From a virus, in IMG/VR virus record IMGVR_UViG_3300032288_004964, positions 1-64,000 of that record: a DNA stretch of 64,000 bases. One strand, 5' to 3'. The stretch's first letter is position 1. Each line of letters starts with the position of its first letter. The position numbers and the translations under genes were made by a program. Of the stretch, positions 41,370 through 48,847 are shown in pieces. The notes under the pieces were generated by a model, which saw only the letters and a program-made list of their open reading frames with translations, searched no databases and was not told where the DNA came from.

Positions 41370-41667
41370 TTGATCCTTCAATTGAAATTAATTTAATTAA
41401 GTGTTCATTATCGCCTTTCTTTTTATAGAGTTCATTATAACCTTTAGCGATTCCTCTTTTGAATACTTCTGTAAAATATGCGAAAGCATTTACAGATTTT
41501 TCTTCATTGAAATTATACCAGTTTTGAAACATATCAAGTAGTCCTGACTGATAACAATCTAATTTGTCATCATTTGACCAGTATCTCATTTTCTTGATTG
41601 TTTTTTTCGCTAATAATTCTAACATTTTTTCAGCGTTTCTTGTTAATTTTCCTTGTGCTTTTGACAC
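41341..41667 (-). CDS. gp55: Late transcription sigma factor (T4 gp55-like)
   Basis: 108 residues from a GTG start. 'CYQSGLLDMFQNWYNFNEEKSVNAFAYFTEVFKRGIAKGYNELYKKKG' corresponds to the sigma region-2-like core of gp55, which directs host RNA polymerase to TATAAATA-type late promoters with gp33 and the clamp. The same frame is open upstream of the GTG and encodes 'PTLIYLNNKDLYIEVIVSKAQGK', matching the 'Y-V/L-N-N-K-E/D-L' N-terminus of gp55 proteins, but no standard start lies in it. The ATG at 41743 (MKIF...) would join it if one A of the A6 run near 41723 were absent. So the gene probably starts there and has a one-base frame disruption, or uses a rare start. Confidence 0.8.
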   Translation of the reverse strand: MSKAQGKLTRNAEKMLELLAKKTIKKMRYWSNDDKLDCYQSGLLDMFQNWYNFNEEKSVNAFAYFTEVFKRGIAKGYNELYKKKGDNEHLIKLISIEGSNDGMGLHSL

Positions 41668-41749
41668 TATGACCTCAATATAGAGATCTTTATTATTTAA
41701 ATAGATAAGCGTTGGATTATTTTTTGAGTAAAAAAATTTTCATTTTTTG

Positions 41750-41781
41750 CTTTCATGTTATATAAACATGTAACATGAAAG
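41750..41781. repeat. 11-bp perfect inverted repeat upstream of gp55
   Basis: CTTTCATGTTA (41750-41760) and TAACATGAAAG (41771-41781) around a 10-base loop. It lies between the terminator of the 427-residue gene and the probable gp55 start. Could be an operator or a 5'-UTR hairpin. Confidence 0.75.
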
Positions 41782-41796
41782 TTTAATTTTAAAATA

Positions 41797-41826
41797 AAAA
41801 ATCCTCAAATTTCTTTGAGGATTTTT
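41797..41826 (-). terminator. Hairpin terminator
   Basis: AAAAATCCTCAAA / TTTGAGGATTTTT stem (13 bp), 4-base loop, 15 bp after the stop of the minus-strand 41842-43125 gene. Confidence 0.9.
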
Positions 41827-41841
41827 ATTATATTATAATAA

Positions 41842-43125
41842 TTAAAGTTTAATTCTTTCTTTGTATTGTAATTCTTTAGTAGCTTGTAGTTCAACATCTA
41901 AGTTTTCTCTTCTCTTTTCTAAGTTTTTAAGAGCTGTTGTTAGAACTTCTGACTCACCAATCATTTGAATAGAACCTTTTACTTTTTCAATGTTAAAATT
42001 AACATCTTCAAGTTTTAAAGTGATTTCTCTTTCTTTATCTTCTAATTTTCTTTTAACTATTAATTCTTTGTCTAATTTATTTTCAAAGAAATAAGTTAAG
42101 TCATAGTTTAATTCATTTCTAACTTCATTTACTAATTCTAAAGCTGATTCATATTTAAAGAATGAATTACCATATCTTTCATCACATCTGTAAACAAAAG
42201 TATTATTTTTGTAGTTGAATGCAAATACTTCTAAGTAAGGATTGATTAGATTGTTAACTTTTTTAACAACATCTAATTCAATGAATTTATCTAAACTTTT
42301 AGACACTTCAAGTAAAACAGGGTAGAAGTTTTTATTAACAATTGGAACAATTGGTGAAGAGAATAAACTTTCTAAAGTTGTTTCTTCATTCATCTCATCA
42401 TCATTGATATAGATAGAACCTTTTTTACTAACTGGTAATCCAATAGTTAAATATTCAGAAATTCTGAAATTAACTCTATCTTCAGTAACAGTAGCATATT
42501 TCATAGCTGTTTCTAACATTCTTAAAGATTTTAAATCTTCTTCATTTTTAACATGATTTTCTAAAAGAGTTTTCTCAATATTAGACTCAGTTAAAATAAA
42601 CCAAGAATCTTTTACTAAAGCAATATGACCTTCTTCAACTTGTTCAACAACTGTGAAAATAGATTCACCTTTACCACCACTTAAAAGATTTGTTTTCTTC
42701 TCAGGTGATTTAGTTAAGTTATGTACGAATAATTTAACTTCAGGTACCCAATCATAGATAGCTAATTCGTTAAGAATCTTAGACATTCTATCTTGATCAC
42801 TTTCAAGATTAATAGTCTGTAAAACAACATTAATTGGTTGTCTATAAAGTTCTCCTTGATTTTTAGTATTCAAAACATTATATAAATTTTTTAATTCATA
42901 TAATAATTCGTAATTTTTCATATCATCATTAAGATTCTCTAGTAATGATTTAACACTTTTATCGTAAGTATAAGGCTTTAATCTTTCGTTAAGTGAGTTT
43001 ATAATTACTTTTTCTGATAACTCATTACAAGCATTCATGTGTCCTTCAATTACAAATGAAATCTCTTCTTGATCAAGAGAAAGTTCCTTTTTGAAGTTAT
43101 ACAGTTCAAGTTTAAGATTCTTCAT
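41842..43125 (-). CDS. Phage protein of unknown function with C-terminal coiled coil
   Basis: 427 residues, not recognised. The N-terminus MKNLKLELYNFKKELSLD is helical. The centre is mixed ('ESIFTVVEQVEEGHIALVKDSWFILTESNIEKTLL'). Residues about 355-425 form a charged coiled coil. It is monocistronic, with an AT-box upstream (43153) and a strong terminator. Size and position near gp15 suggest a virion or assembly protein; unproven. Confidence 0.68.
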   Translation of the reverse strand: MKNLKLELYNFKKELSLDQEEISFVIEGHMNACNELSEKVIINSLNERLKPYTYDKSVKSLLENLNDDMKNYELLYELKNLYNVLNTKNQGELYRQPINVVLQTINLESDQDRMSKILNELAIYDWVPEVKLFVHNLTKSPEKKTNLLSGGKGESIFTVVEQVEEGHIALVKDSWFILTESNIEKTLLENHVKNEEDLKSLRMLETAMKYATVTEDRVNFRISEYLTIGLPVSKKGSIYINDDEMNEETTLESLFSSPIVPIVNKNFYPVLLEVSKSLDKFIELDVVKKVNNLINPYLEVFAFNYKNNTFVYRCDERYGNSFFKYESALELVNEVRNELNYDLTYFFENKLDKELIVKRKLEDKEREITLKLEDVNFNIEKVKGSIQMIGESEVLTTALKNLEKRRENLDVELQATKELQYKERIKL

Positions 43126-43152
43126 ATTTTAAAATATTTTTTTTTATATACT

Positions 43153-43163
43153 CTATATATTAA
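43153..43163 (-). promoter_or_regulatory. Candidate late promoter (TTAATATATAG, minus strand)
   Basis: Motif copy 27 bp upstream of the start at 43125. Confidence 0.55.
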
Positions 43164-43188
43164 GGTCAAAAAGTCATTTTTTACCATT

Positions 43189-44013
43189 TTAGTTATTTTT
43201 ATTTGGATCTGACGAATTTGGGTTATTTGTTCCTGGATTTGTCTTTTCTCTTGTCTTTAATAGGTTATTATACCATCTTGTCCTCTTTGGTGCTACTATA
43301 TAATTTGGATCATAAACTCCACCTATTTCAGTTAGAGGTCCATTTTCAGATCCATTTACCGATGTTTTATTAGATCCAACTCTATCTCTTCTTAATGCTG
43401 GATAATATGTCTGAACCTCAAATGAAATAGATAATTTAATAGTATTATCACCAGTCATATTCTTTTCTCTATTTATCTCAACAGTATTTTGATCAGGTAG
43501 TAACATCACCGCATCAATATTCATAAAGTTGTGTTCAAACCACATAAATCTATATAACCAAAGAGTATCTAATATAGCTTGACTACATTTGAATATATCA
43601 ATCTCACTAGATAAAATAATAGATAGATCATAACTAACTGTAATTGGAACAGCTCTTACTTTAGATAAAACTTTTCTTATTTCAGTATCATCTTCTAATA
43701 CCATTTTTAACCAAACATTTGGATTGGCAAACTCATCAGACCTAATAGTAAAATTAGTCATTGTTAAATGACCTCTTGGAATTTGATCAGTATTTAATTC
43801 AATAAATCTGTTTTCTGAAACTATATCATCTGCGAATGAGTCTAATAAAAATCTTTCATCCCCTGTTAATGAGTAGTAGAAAGGAACTTTAACATAGACA
43901 TCACCTGAGCTAAATCTATTAACCCAGTTAATTTGACCCTCCATTGTATCTAAAACACAAACAGTTAGATCTCTAAAAAATACGTCTTCGAAATTAAACT
44001 TTTTACCCACCAT
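43189..44013 (-). CDS. gp15: Tail sheath stabiliser/completion protein (T4 gp15-like)
   Basis: 274 residues (T4 gp15 is 272). The order of elements follows gp15: 'SSGDVYVKVPFYYSLTGDERFLL', 'IPRGHLTMTNFTIRSDEF', 'VPITVSYDLSIILSSEIDIFKCSQAILDTLWLYRFMWFEHNF' and 'NTIKLSISFEVQTYYPALRRD', with a disordered Asn/Pro-rich end. gp15 caps the finished tail and joins it to the neck. Assigned by pattern from memory. AT-box at 44018 directly upstream. Confidence 0.75.
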   Translation of the reverse strand: MVGKKFNFEDVFFRDLTVCVLDTMEGQINWVNRFSSGDVYVKVPFYYSLTGDERFLLDSFADDIVSENRFIELNTDQIPRGHLTMTNFTIRSDEFANPNVWLKMVLEDDTEIRKVLSKVRAVPITVSYDLSIILSSEIDIFKCSQAILDTLWLYRFMWFEHNFMNIDAVMLLPDQNTVEINREKNMTGDNTIKLSISFEVQTYYPALRRDRVGSNKTSVNGSENGPLTEIGGVYDPNYIVAPKRTRWYNNLLKTREKTNPGTNNPNSSDPNKNN

Positions 44014-44017
44014 GAAG

Positions 44018-44028
44018 TTATATATTAA
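44018..44028 (-). promoter_or_regulatory. Candidate late promoter (TTAATATATAA, minus strand)
   Basis: AT-box 4 bp upstream of the gp15-like start codon. Confidence 0.5.
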
Positions 44029-44077
44029 ATAAACTTTGTCTCTAATTTGTAATATATTAATTACTAAAAACTAAAAT

Positions 44078-45046
44078 ATGTCTACTATAAAATCACTTTT
44101 ATTATGGGAAAAATGGCGACCAAAAAATTTGGAAGAAGTTGTCTTACTACCAAGAATAAGAAAACAATTTGAAAAAGGAGTTACTCAAAATTATATATTC
44201 CACGGACACTATGGCAGTGGAAAAACCAGTCTAGCTAGAATTTTAATTGGTAAATACACAAAAGATAAAGCTTTCTTAGAGTTAAATAGTTCCTTATATA
44301 CATCTATTGATGTTTTAAGATCAGAGATTGAGAATTTCTGTAAGACCACGCCTATGATGGATGTTGAATCTGATATTAAATATGTATTTCTTGATGAGTT
44401 TGAAAGAGTTTCTGTTCAGTTTCAAGATGCTTTTAAGGCATTTATTGAGAAGTATAATAAAAATGTAAGATTTATTATTACCACAAATCACTTGAATAAA
44501 GTATCTGATGGTATTAAGTCTAGAATACCTCAAATAAATTTTGACTGTCAATCAGTTGAAGAAGAAAAATATCTTAAAATGGAAATTTTTAAGAGAATAA
44601 ATAATATTATTCTACCAAAAGAAGGAAAAGAAATTCCTAAGGAAGATTTAATTACAATAGTTAGTAAAAAGTTTCCAGACTTTAGGTCTATAATGGTTGA
44701 AGTTCAAAACTATTTAGAAACCGGTAGTCTTAGTGGTGGTTCATCTAATGTATCTAATAAATTAAAATTAGACCTTTATAGTTGTATCTATGATAAATCA
44801 ATGGATTATGAAAAGATATATCATTTTTTAATGTCTACATTCGGTCCAGATAAAATAGATGTTATGATAGGTCTTCTGGGTAGACCATTCATTGATTGGT
44901 CCTTAAATGAAAAGACCGAGAATGTTGATAAATTATTTAAATGTAATTATATTGTATCTGATTATACTTCAAAATTAGAAACAAATACCGATCCAATAGT
45001 GTTGGGTATGACCATATTAGGAAAGTTTAGGGATATTCTAAATTAA
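44078..45046 (+). CDS. gp44: Sliding-clamp loader AAA+ subunit (T4 gp44-like)
   Basis: 322 residues (T4 gp44 is 319). Opens with 'LLWEKWRPKNLEEVVL', then Walker A GHYGSGKTS (43-51), Walker B 'YVFLDEFER' (102-110) and sensor 1 'FIITTNHLNKV', ending with an arginine-bearing 'DGIKSRIPQINF'. It loads the phage clamp onto DNA with gp62; neither gp62 nor gp45 is in this window. Being among structural genes rather than replication genes is a little unusual. In T4 the clamp also activates late transcription with gp55, whose gene is 3 kb away. Confidence 0.9.
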   Translation: MSTIKSLLLWEKWRPKNLEEVVLLPRIRKQFEKGVTQNYIFHGHYGSGKTSLARILIGKYTKDKAFLELNSSLYTSIDVLRSEIENFCKTTPMMDVESDIKYVFLDEFERVSVQFQDAFKAFIEKYNKNVRFIITTNHLNKVSDGIKSRIPQINFDCQSVEEEKYLKMEIFKRINNIILPKEGKEIPKEDLITIVSKKFPDFRSIMVEVQNYLETGSLSGGSSNVSNKLKLDLYSCIYDKSMDYEKIYHFLMSTFGPDKIDVMIGLLGRPFIDWSLNEKTENVDKLFKCNYIVSDYTSKLETNTDPIVLGMTILGKFRDILN

Positions 45047-45055
45047 TATATACTA
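45045..45055 (+). promoter_or_regulatory. Candidate late promoter (TTAATATATAC)
   Basis: Perfect motif copy overlapping the gp44 stop and ending 1 bp before the ATG at 45057. Confidence 0.5.
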
Positions 45056-45056
45056 C

Positions 45057-45434
45057 ATGGCATCATTTAATTTTTCAGACTTTTATATTGGTTACCCTGG
45101 TCACCCAAGATTTGTGGATAAAGAACTTATCACTGATGAGTTGGTTAGAGTTATTGTTCAGAAATATGAAATGATAGTATTTACTAATAAAGGTGAAGTT
45201 TTTGGTGATCCTGAGTTTGGTGCTGATTTACCTAAATTATTATTTGAAACTAAAGTATCAGCTACAAATGTTGAGAATGATATAAGAGATCAAATAGCTA
45301 TTTATATTCCTGAGATTAAAAGTATACCTTATGAACTTTCTGTTTCATTTTATCAAGATCCTGAGAATTACCAAGATGTAATGGAAGTATTCTTTAAGAT
45401 AAAAGAATATGATGTTTATTTAACTATAAGTTAA
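45057..45434 (+). CDS. gp25: Baseplate wedge protein (T4 gp25-like)
   Basis: 125 residues (T4 gp25 is 132). 'IFTNKGEVFGDPEFGADLPKLLFE' is the signature of the gp25/W-like family, followed by 'VENDIRDQIAIYIPEIKSIPYELSVSF'. gp25 forms the inner wedge that nucleates sheath polymerisation. It follows gp44 by 10 bp. The end overlaps the convergent 45424 gene by 11 bp. Confidence 0.88.
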   Translation: MASFNFSDFYIGYPGHPRFVDKELITDELVRVIVQKYEMIVFTNKGEVFGDPEFGADLPKLLFETKVSATNVENDIRDQIAIYIPEIKSIPYELSVSFYQDPENYQDVMEVFFKIKEYDVYLTIS

Positions 45435-45633
45435 TTTTAATTCTTTCGCTGAATTCTTCAAATCTCATAATGCTTTCATTTTCAGCATATTTAGGTAAAG
45501 ATTTCATTTTTATTCCTTCTGTCCACTCCTTATCAAATACCCATTTCATATTCTTAGGGGCTTTCTTCTTAGAACCATATTTGTTTCTCATTGCCCAAAT
45601 ATATTTGGCTTGTTGTTGACTTCTCGCTGGCAT
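45424..45633 (-). CDS. Small basic phage protein of unknown function
   Basis: 69 residues: 'SQQQAKYIWAMRNKYGSKKKAPKNMKWVFDKEWTEGIK'. This resembles short phage proteins with an S-x-x-Q-x-K/R-Y/F N-terminal box and a W-T-x-G-I tail; function unknown. Last gene of a minus-strand run (46639 to 45424) with tight spacing. Confidence 0.65.
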   Translation of the reverse strand: MPARSQQQAKYIWAMRNKYGSKKKAPKNMKWVFDKEWTEGIKMKSLPKYAENESIMRFEEFSERIKINL

Positions 45634-45642
45634 TGTTTATAT

Positions 45643-46023
45643 TTATTTTTTTACCCAGTTATATTCTGGATGCTTTTTTATTACTTTATCCCAAAATCCT
45701 CCACTAACATCTTGGTCTATAATAATTGTAAAATCTTTATCTATTGAACTTAATATTACTCTCATGACTTCTTGTGATAAACCTTTTTCTCCGGTTGAAT
45801 TTACAATAGATTTTATTTCAATTGAATCTTTCCCAAATTTTAACATAAGAGCTTTGAGTGGTAGTTTAGAATCTATTCTAACATTTGGTTTTCCTGACTT
45901 ATCAAGAATAGATGATGCTAATATTGTATTATTAGTAATTTGAACATTTGTAAATATTTCTGATAACTTATTAGATATCTTATCCATTAATGTATATTCT
46001 TTATATTCTCTAATTAATCTCAT
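45643..46023 (-). CDS. Tagged phage protein of unknown function
   Basis: 126 residues from the ATG at 46021-46023, chosen over an upstream in-frame ATG at 46086 because it sits 1 bp after the previous stop and gives the shared N-terminal motif (MRLIREYKEYTLMDK). The longer form would overlap the upstream gene by 62 bp. The C-terminus 'QDVSGGFWDKVIKKHPEYNW' is typical of small phage proteins. No enzyme motif seen. Confidence 0.6.
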   Translation of the reverse strand: MRLIREYKEYTLMDKISNKLSEIFTNVQITNNTILASSILDKSGKPNVRIDSKLPLKALMLKFGKDSIEIKSIVNSTGEKGLSQEVMRVILSSIDKDFTIIIDQDVSGGFWDKVIKKHPEYNWVKK

Positions 46024-46024
46024 A

Positions 46025-46639
46025 TTATTTAATTGGACAACTATTAGCAGTATAAATATACTTATAGTCTCTTTTAATTTTAACACCTAAACTCTCAGCT
46101 GTGGTAACAACATCTTCTAGACATTCTGAATCAGCTCCTCCAACAATAGTAACTTCTTTCCCATTTAAGGATTTTAATAACTCATATAGTTTTTTAGGGC
46201 ATTGAAACCAAACATGTTTGTTTCCTATATAAGTAATAATAGTTCCTTCTTTAGTATTGAATATATCACCTTTCTTCAGTGATTTAGATTCTTCCATCTC
46301 ACTTATTTTATCATAAACTTCTTTATCTAATATCTTTTTATAGAAATCAGCATCTACATCATAATTATATCTCTTTTCAATTAAATCTTTTTGATTTGGG
46401 AAATGATATAAGTCATCATGTATAGGAACTTCAGGTTCATCTTCATATAGATAATCTTTATCTACATTCTTACCGTCTATATGGTTGTCCCAAAGTTGGT
46501 AGACATTTTGAAAGTTACTACAATACTTATTCAATTCATTTAGGTACATTTCTGAAAAGAATTTCTTAAATGATTTCTGAACATCAACTATAATTAATGT
46601 ACCATTACTATAACTTTCAAATGTTTTAAGATATCTCAT
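46025..46639 (-). CDS. Isochorismatase/nicotinamidase-like cysteine hydrolase, tentative
   Basis: 204 residues. After the shared N-terminal motif (MRYLKTFESYS), 'GTLIIVDVQKSFKKFF' supplies the typical first strand with Asp19, and 'VTIVGGADSECLEDVVTTAESLGVKI' places Cys173 where cysteine hydrolases of the isochorismatase fold keep their nucleophile. The middle Lys cannot be fixed by eye. Such enzymes hydrolyse nicotinamide or related amides. The position among tagged genes might mean a packaged enzyme. With NADAR in the same genome, a NAD-related role is possible but not shown. Confidence 0.6.
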   Translation of the reverse strand: MRYLKTFESYSNGTLIIVDVQKSFKKFFSEMYLNELNKYCSNFQNVYQLWDNHIDGKNVDKDYLYEDEPEVPIHDDLYHFPNQKDLIEKRYNYDVDADFYKKILDKEVYDKISEMEESKSLKKGDIFNTKEGTIITYIGNKHVWFQCPKKLYELLKSLNGKEVTIVGGADSECLEDVVTTAESLGVKIKRDYKYIYTANSCPIK

Positions 46640-46642
46640 TAA

Positions 46643-46653
46643 CTATATATTAA
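46643..46653 (-). promoter_or_regulatory. Candidate late promoter (TTAATATATAG, minus strand)
   Basis: Motif copy 3 bp upstream of the start at 46639, just after the terminator of the upstream unit. Confidence 0.5.
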
Positions 46654-46658
46654 ATAAA

Positions 46659-46684
46659 AAACCCATCAAAAATTTGATGGGTTT
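46659..46684 (-). terminator. Hairpin terminator
   Basis: AAACCCATCAAA / TTTGATGGGTTT stem (12 bp), 2-base loop, after the minus-strand gene ending at 46705. Confidence 0.88.
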
Positions 46685-46704
46685 CAATTTTTATAATTTT
46701 AATA

Positions 46705-47229
46705 TTATGCTGGTAATTCTTCACCACCTTCTGGTGCTTCTTCCTCTTTAGTTTCTTCTTCAGCTTCTTGAGTTTGAGCTTGAGGCTCTTCAAATTCTTC
46801 ACCTTGTGATTGAGCTTGTGGCTGAGCTTCGGTTTGAACTTGTGGTTGAGCTTCAGCTTGTGGCTGAGCTTCAACTTGAGGTTGAGCCTGTGGCTGAGCT
46901 TCAGTTTGAGCTTGAGGTTGAGCCTGAGTTGATTGAGCTTGTGCTTGGCCACCCATTAATGCTCCACCAGGAATTTTTTCAACATCTAAGTTGTTCATAT
47001 TTATATACTTAACAATTTCTTCAGCGATGTCAACATCACCAAAAAACTGACGTAAATTTTTACCAGTAGTATCTTTTACTTTCTTTACATAAGCATTAAT
47101 TAATGATTGGGGAATATCAATCATAGTTTTTACTTTGTAGATATCGTTTACTTGGAAAACAGATTCTTTAATAATCTCTTCTCTCTTACTCTTAGTACGA
47201 TAATTTTCAAATGTTCTAATATGCTTCAT
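46705..47229 (-). CDS. Tagged protein with Gln/Ala/Pro-rich and acidic tail
   Basis: 174 residues. It begins MKHIRTFENYRTKSKREEIIKES, the shared N-terminal motif with I-K-E at 20-22. Residues 25-90 are a small helical domain. Residues 93-140 are QAQPQAQTEAQPQ-type low complexity and 140-174 are acidic (EEETKEEEAPEGGEE). Not recognised. Low-complexity acidic tails are common in scaffold and internal head proteins. The repeat gives open shadow frames at 46650-46952 (-) and 46806-47012 (+), which are not genes. Confidence 0.65.
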   Translation of the reverse strand: MKHIRTFENYRTKSKREEIIKESVFQVNDIYKVKTMIDIPQSLINAYVKKVKDTTGKNLRQFFGDVDIAEEIVKYINMNNLDVEKIPGGALMGGQAQAQSTQAQPQAQTEAQPQAQPQVEAQPQAEAQPQVQTEAQPQAQSQGEEFEEPQAQTQEAEEETKEEEAPEGGEELPA

Positions 47230-47251
47230 TTTACAATTTATTTTTTATAGT

Positions 47252-47262
47252 TTATATATTAA
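47252..47262 (-). promoter_or_regulatory. Candidate late promoter (TTAATATATAA, minus strand)
   Basis: AT-box 22 bp upstream of the start at 47229. Confidence 0.5.
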
Positions 47263-47286
47263 GATTAAAAACTCATTTTTTTCACT

Positions 47287-47784
47287 TTATGGTACTAATA
47301 AAATTATGAATAAAAGGCCGCCTATTATAGCTGCTCCGGCTCCTCCACCTAAAATCATTTTTAATCTCATTTTATTAATTTTTTTATCCTTTTCATCAAT
47401 AACTTGTTGTCTATTATCAATTTGTTCTTGTAGAACTTTTTCTTTCTTTTCATGCTCTTTAATTTCATTTTGTAAAGCAGATATCTTTTTATCTTTTGTA
47501 TTCAAAGATTCCTTCAAATTAGAAATTTGCAACTTCTGATCAGAGATAACAACATCTTTATCACTTATTACTTTTATACAAATTGAATCATAACTACCTA
47601 TTTGGCTATTTAATTTTTCAAACAATGATAGCATTTCAGAATTGTTATCTAAAGATTGAGCTTGTTCTATTGTCATTACTACAACCTTCTGCCCAAGTGA
47701 ATCTACTTCATATCTTGGGTAGTCTATTTGTGAATAAACATTAATACTTATTAATGTCAATAAGAATATTAAAAATACTTTCAT
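47287..47784 (-). CDS. Secreted coiled-coil protein with C-terminal membrane anchor (spanin-like)
   Basis: 165 residues. Signal peptide at 1-18 (MKVFLIFLLTLISINVYS), a long heptad-rich coiled coil at about 60-140, and a C-terminal hydrophobic segment 'MILGGGAGAAIIGGLLFIILLVP' at 142-164. No lipobox Cys, so it is not a classical outer-membrane lipoprotein spanin. It lies 1 bp after the gene at 47786, which has the opposite topology. The pair resembles two-component spanins that span the periplasm at lysis. Inference only; no endolysin was identified in the window. Confidence 0.6.
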   Translation of the reverse strand: MKVFLIFLLTLISINVYSQIDYPRYEVDSLGQKVVVMTIEQAQSLDNNSEMLSLFEKLNSQIGSYDSICIKVISDKDVVISDQKLQISNLKESLNTKDKKISALQNEIKEHEKKEKVLQEQIDNRQQVIDEKDKKINKMRLKMILGGGAGAAIIGGLLFIILLVP

Positions 47785-47785
47785 A

Positions 47786-48199
47786 TTATTTGGTTTTATT
47801 TTTTAAAGATTGTAAAAGATCATCCCCGGTTCTTTTTACTGGATTCTTTTCTAGTTGTTCAATCTTATGTCTAGTTTCTTCCATTTCATGTCTTAACTTA
47901 TCTAAATTAGATTTAGACTTATTAGCCTCGGCTTCAGCTCTTTTTGTTTCAGCTTCTAATTTAATATTTTCTTGTCTAAGTCTATCATCTTCTTTTTGAA
48001 GAGAATCGAATTTAGACTTCCATTTATTTATTTCTAAATCAATTGACTTTTTCTCATTCTCTAATTCAACAAATTCTTTTTCTAGTTGCTTAACTCTTTC
48101 TTTATATGAGATATCTCCTCCAATAAACCATTTATATCCGAAGAATATCGCAACAATTAGTAATACTAATATTATTATGTTTTTAATGTTAAACTTCAT
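47786..48199 (-). CDS. N-anchored coiled-coil protein (inner-membrane spanin-like)
   Basis: 137 residues. An N-terminal membrane segment 'IIILVLLIVAIFFGYKWFI' (about 8-26) is followed by a continuous coiled coil to about residue 118, rich in Lys, Glu and Leu, and a short basic tail. This is the topology of inner-membrane spanins (Rz-like). It precedes the secreted coiled-coil gene by 1 bp. Family membership cannot be shown by motif. Confidence 0.6.
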   Translation of the reverse strand: MKFNIKNIIILVLLIVAIFFGYKWFIGGDISYKERVKQLEKEFVELENEKKSIDLEINKWKSKFDSLQKEDDRLRQENIKLEAETKRAEAEANKSKSNLDKLRHEMEETRHKIEQLEKNPVKRTGDDLLQSLKNKTK

Positions 48200-48259
48200 A
48201 AATTTTGATAATTTTTAGGTATATATAAAAAATAATACCTGACTTCCGAATATTTTATA

Positions 48260-48267
48260 TATATTTG
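48260..48267 (+). promoter_or_regulatory. Candidate host-type -7 box (TATATTTG)
   Basis: Matches TAnnTTTG, 23 bp before the ATG at 48291. No matching -33 TTTG was found. Confidence 0.4.
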
Positions 48268-48290
48268 TAATCTTAAAATAATAAAACATC

Positions 48291-48815
48291 ATGTATAAAA
48301 AACTAATTTGCTTTGACTTTGACGGTACCTTATGTCATACACCAGAACCTTCTCAAGGAGAAAAAATATGGTTAGAAAAAACAGGAACTGTTTGGCCTCA
48401 TAGAGGTTGGTGGGGTAAGGAAGAAAGTTTAGATACTGATATATTTGAAATACCTGTTAATAGTTGGGTCTATAAGAAGTACTTAGAAGCAATCGCTGAT
48501 GATGATGCTTATGTTATATTGGCTACTGGTAGATTAGAAAAGGCCACTAATATGAGAAATAGAGTAGAATCTATTTTAATTAAAAATAATCTTTCATTTG
48601 ATGAAGTTTATTTAAATACAGGTGGTGATACATTTAGATTCAAAACAAAATTATTTGAGAGCTTGACTAAAGAAATCGGAGCTACTGAAATGATTATGTA
48701 TGATGATAGACATGAACATCTTGTTAAATTTGAACAGTGGGCAACTGAACAGCCATTTGATGTTACTATTGTAGATGTGGTTAATAAAGAGACTAAAACA
48801 TTTGAAAATAAATAA
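48291..48815 (+). CDS. HAD-superfamily phosphatase (SAK RNA-repair-like)
   Basis: 174 residues. 'ICFDFDGTLCHTP' (D9, D11) is the HAD nucleophile motif, 'YVILATGRLEKA' is motif II and 'EMIMYDDRHEHL' is motif IV. The stretch 'NTGGDTFRFKTKLFESL' matches the HAD_SAK_1 (Swiss-Army-Knife RNA repair-like) family. Members are proposed to act as phosphatases in nucleic-acid end repair. It precedes ClpS with an AT-box between. Start chosen at 48291 because the motif needs it. Confidence 0.8.
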   Translation: MYKKLICFDFDGTLCHTPEPSQGEKIWLEKTGTVWPHRGWWGKEESLDTDIFEIPVNSWVYKKYLEAIADDDAYVILATGRLEKATNMRNRVESILIKNNLSFDEVYLNTGGDTFRFKTKLFESLTKEIGATEMIMYDDRHEHLVKFEQWATEQPFDVTIVDVVNKETKTFENK

Positions 48816-48817
48816 AT

Positions 48818-48828
48818 ATAATATATAC
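48818..48828 (+). promoter_or_regulatory. Candidate late promoter (ATAATATATAC)
   Basis: AT-box 19 bp before the clpS ATG at 48848. Confidence 0.5.
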
Positions 48829-48847
48829 TAAAAATTCATAAAAAAAT

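Noticed and set aside
46024-46086. Upstream start at 46086 for the gene at 45643
   Set aside because: It would add a hydrophobic stretch read from another gene's coding sequence; the ATG at 46023 is 1 bp after the previous stop and gives the shared motif.
46650-47012. ORFs at 46650-46952 (-) and 46806-47012 (+)
   Set aside because: Frame shadows of the Gln/Ala-rich repeat in the 46705-47229 gene.
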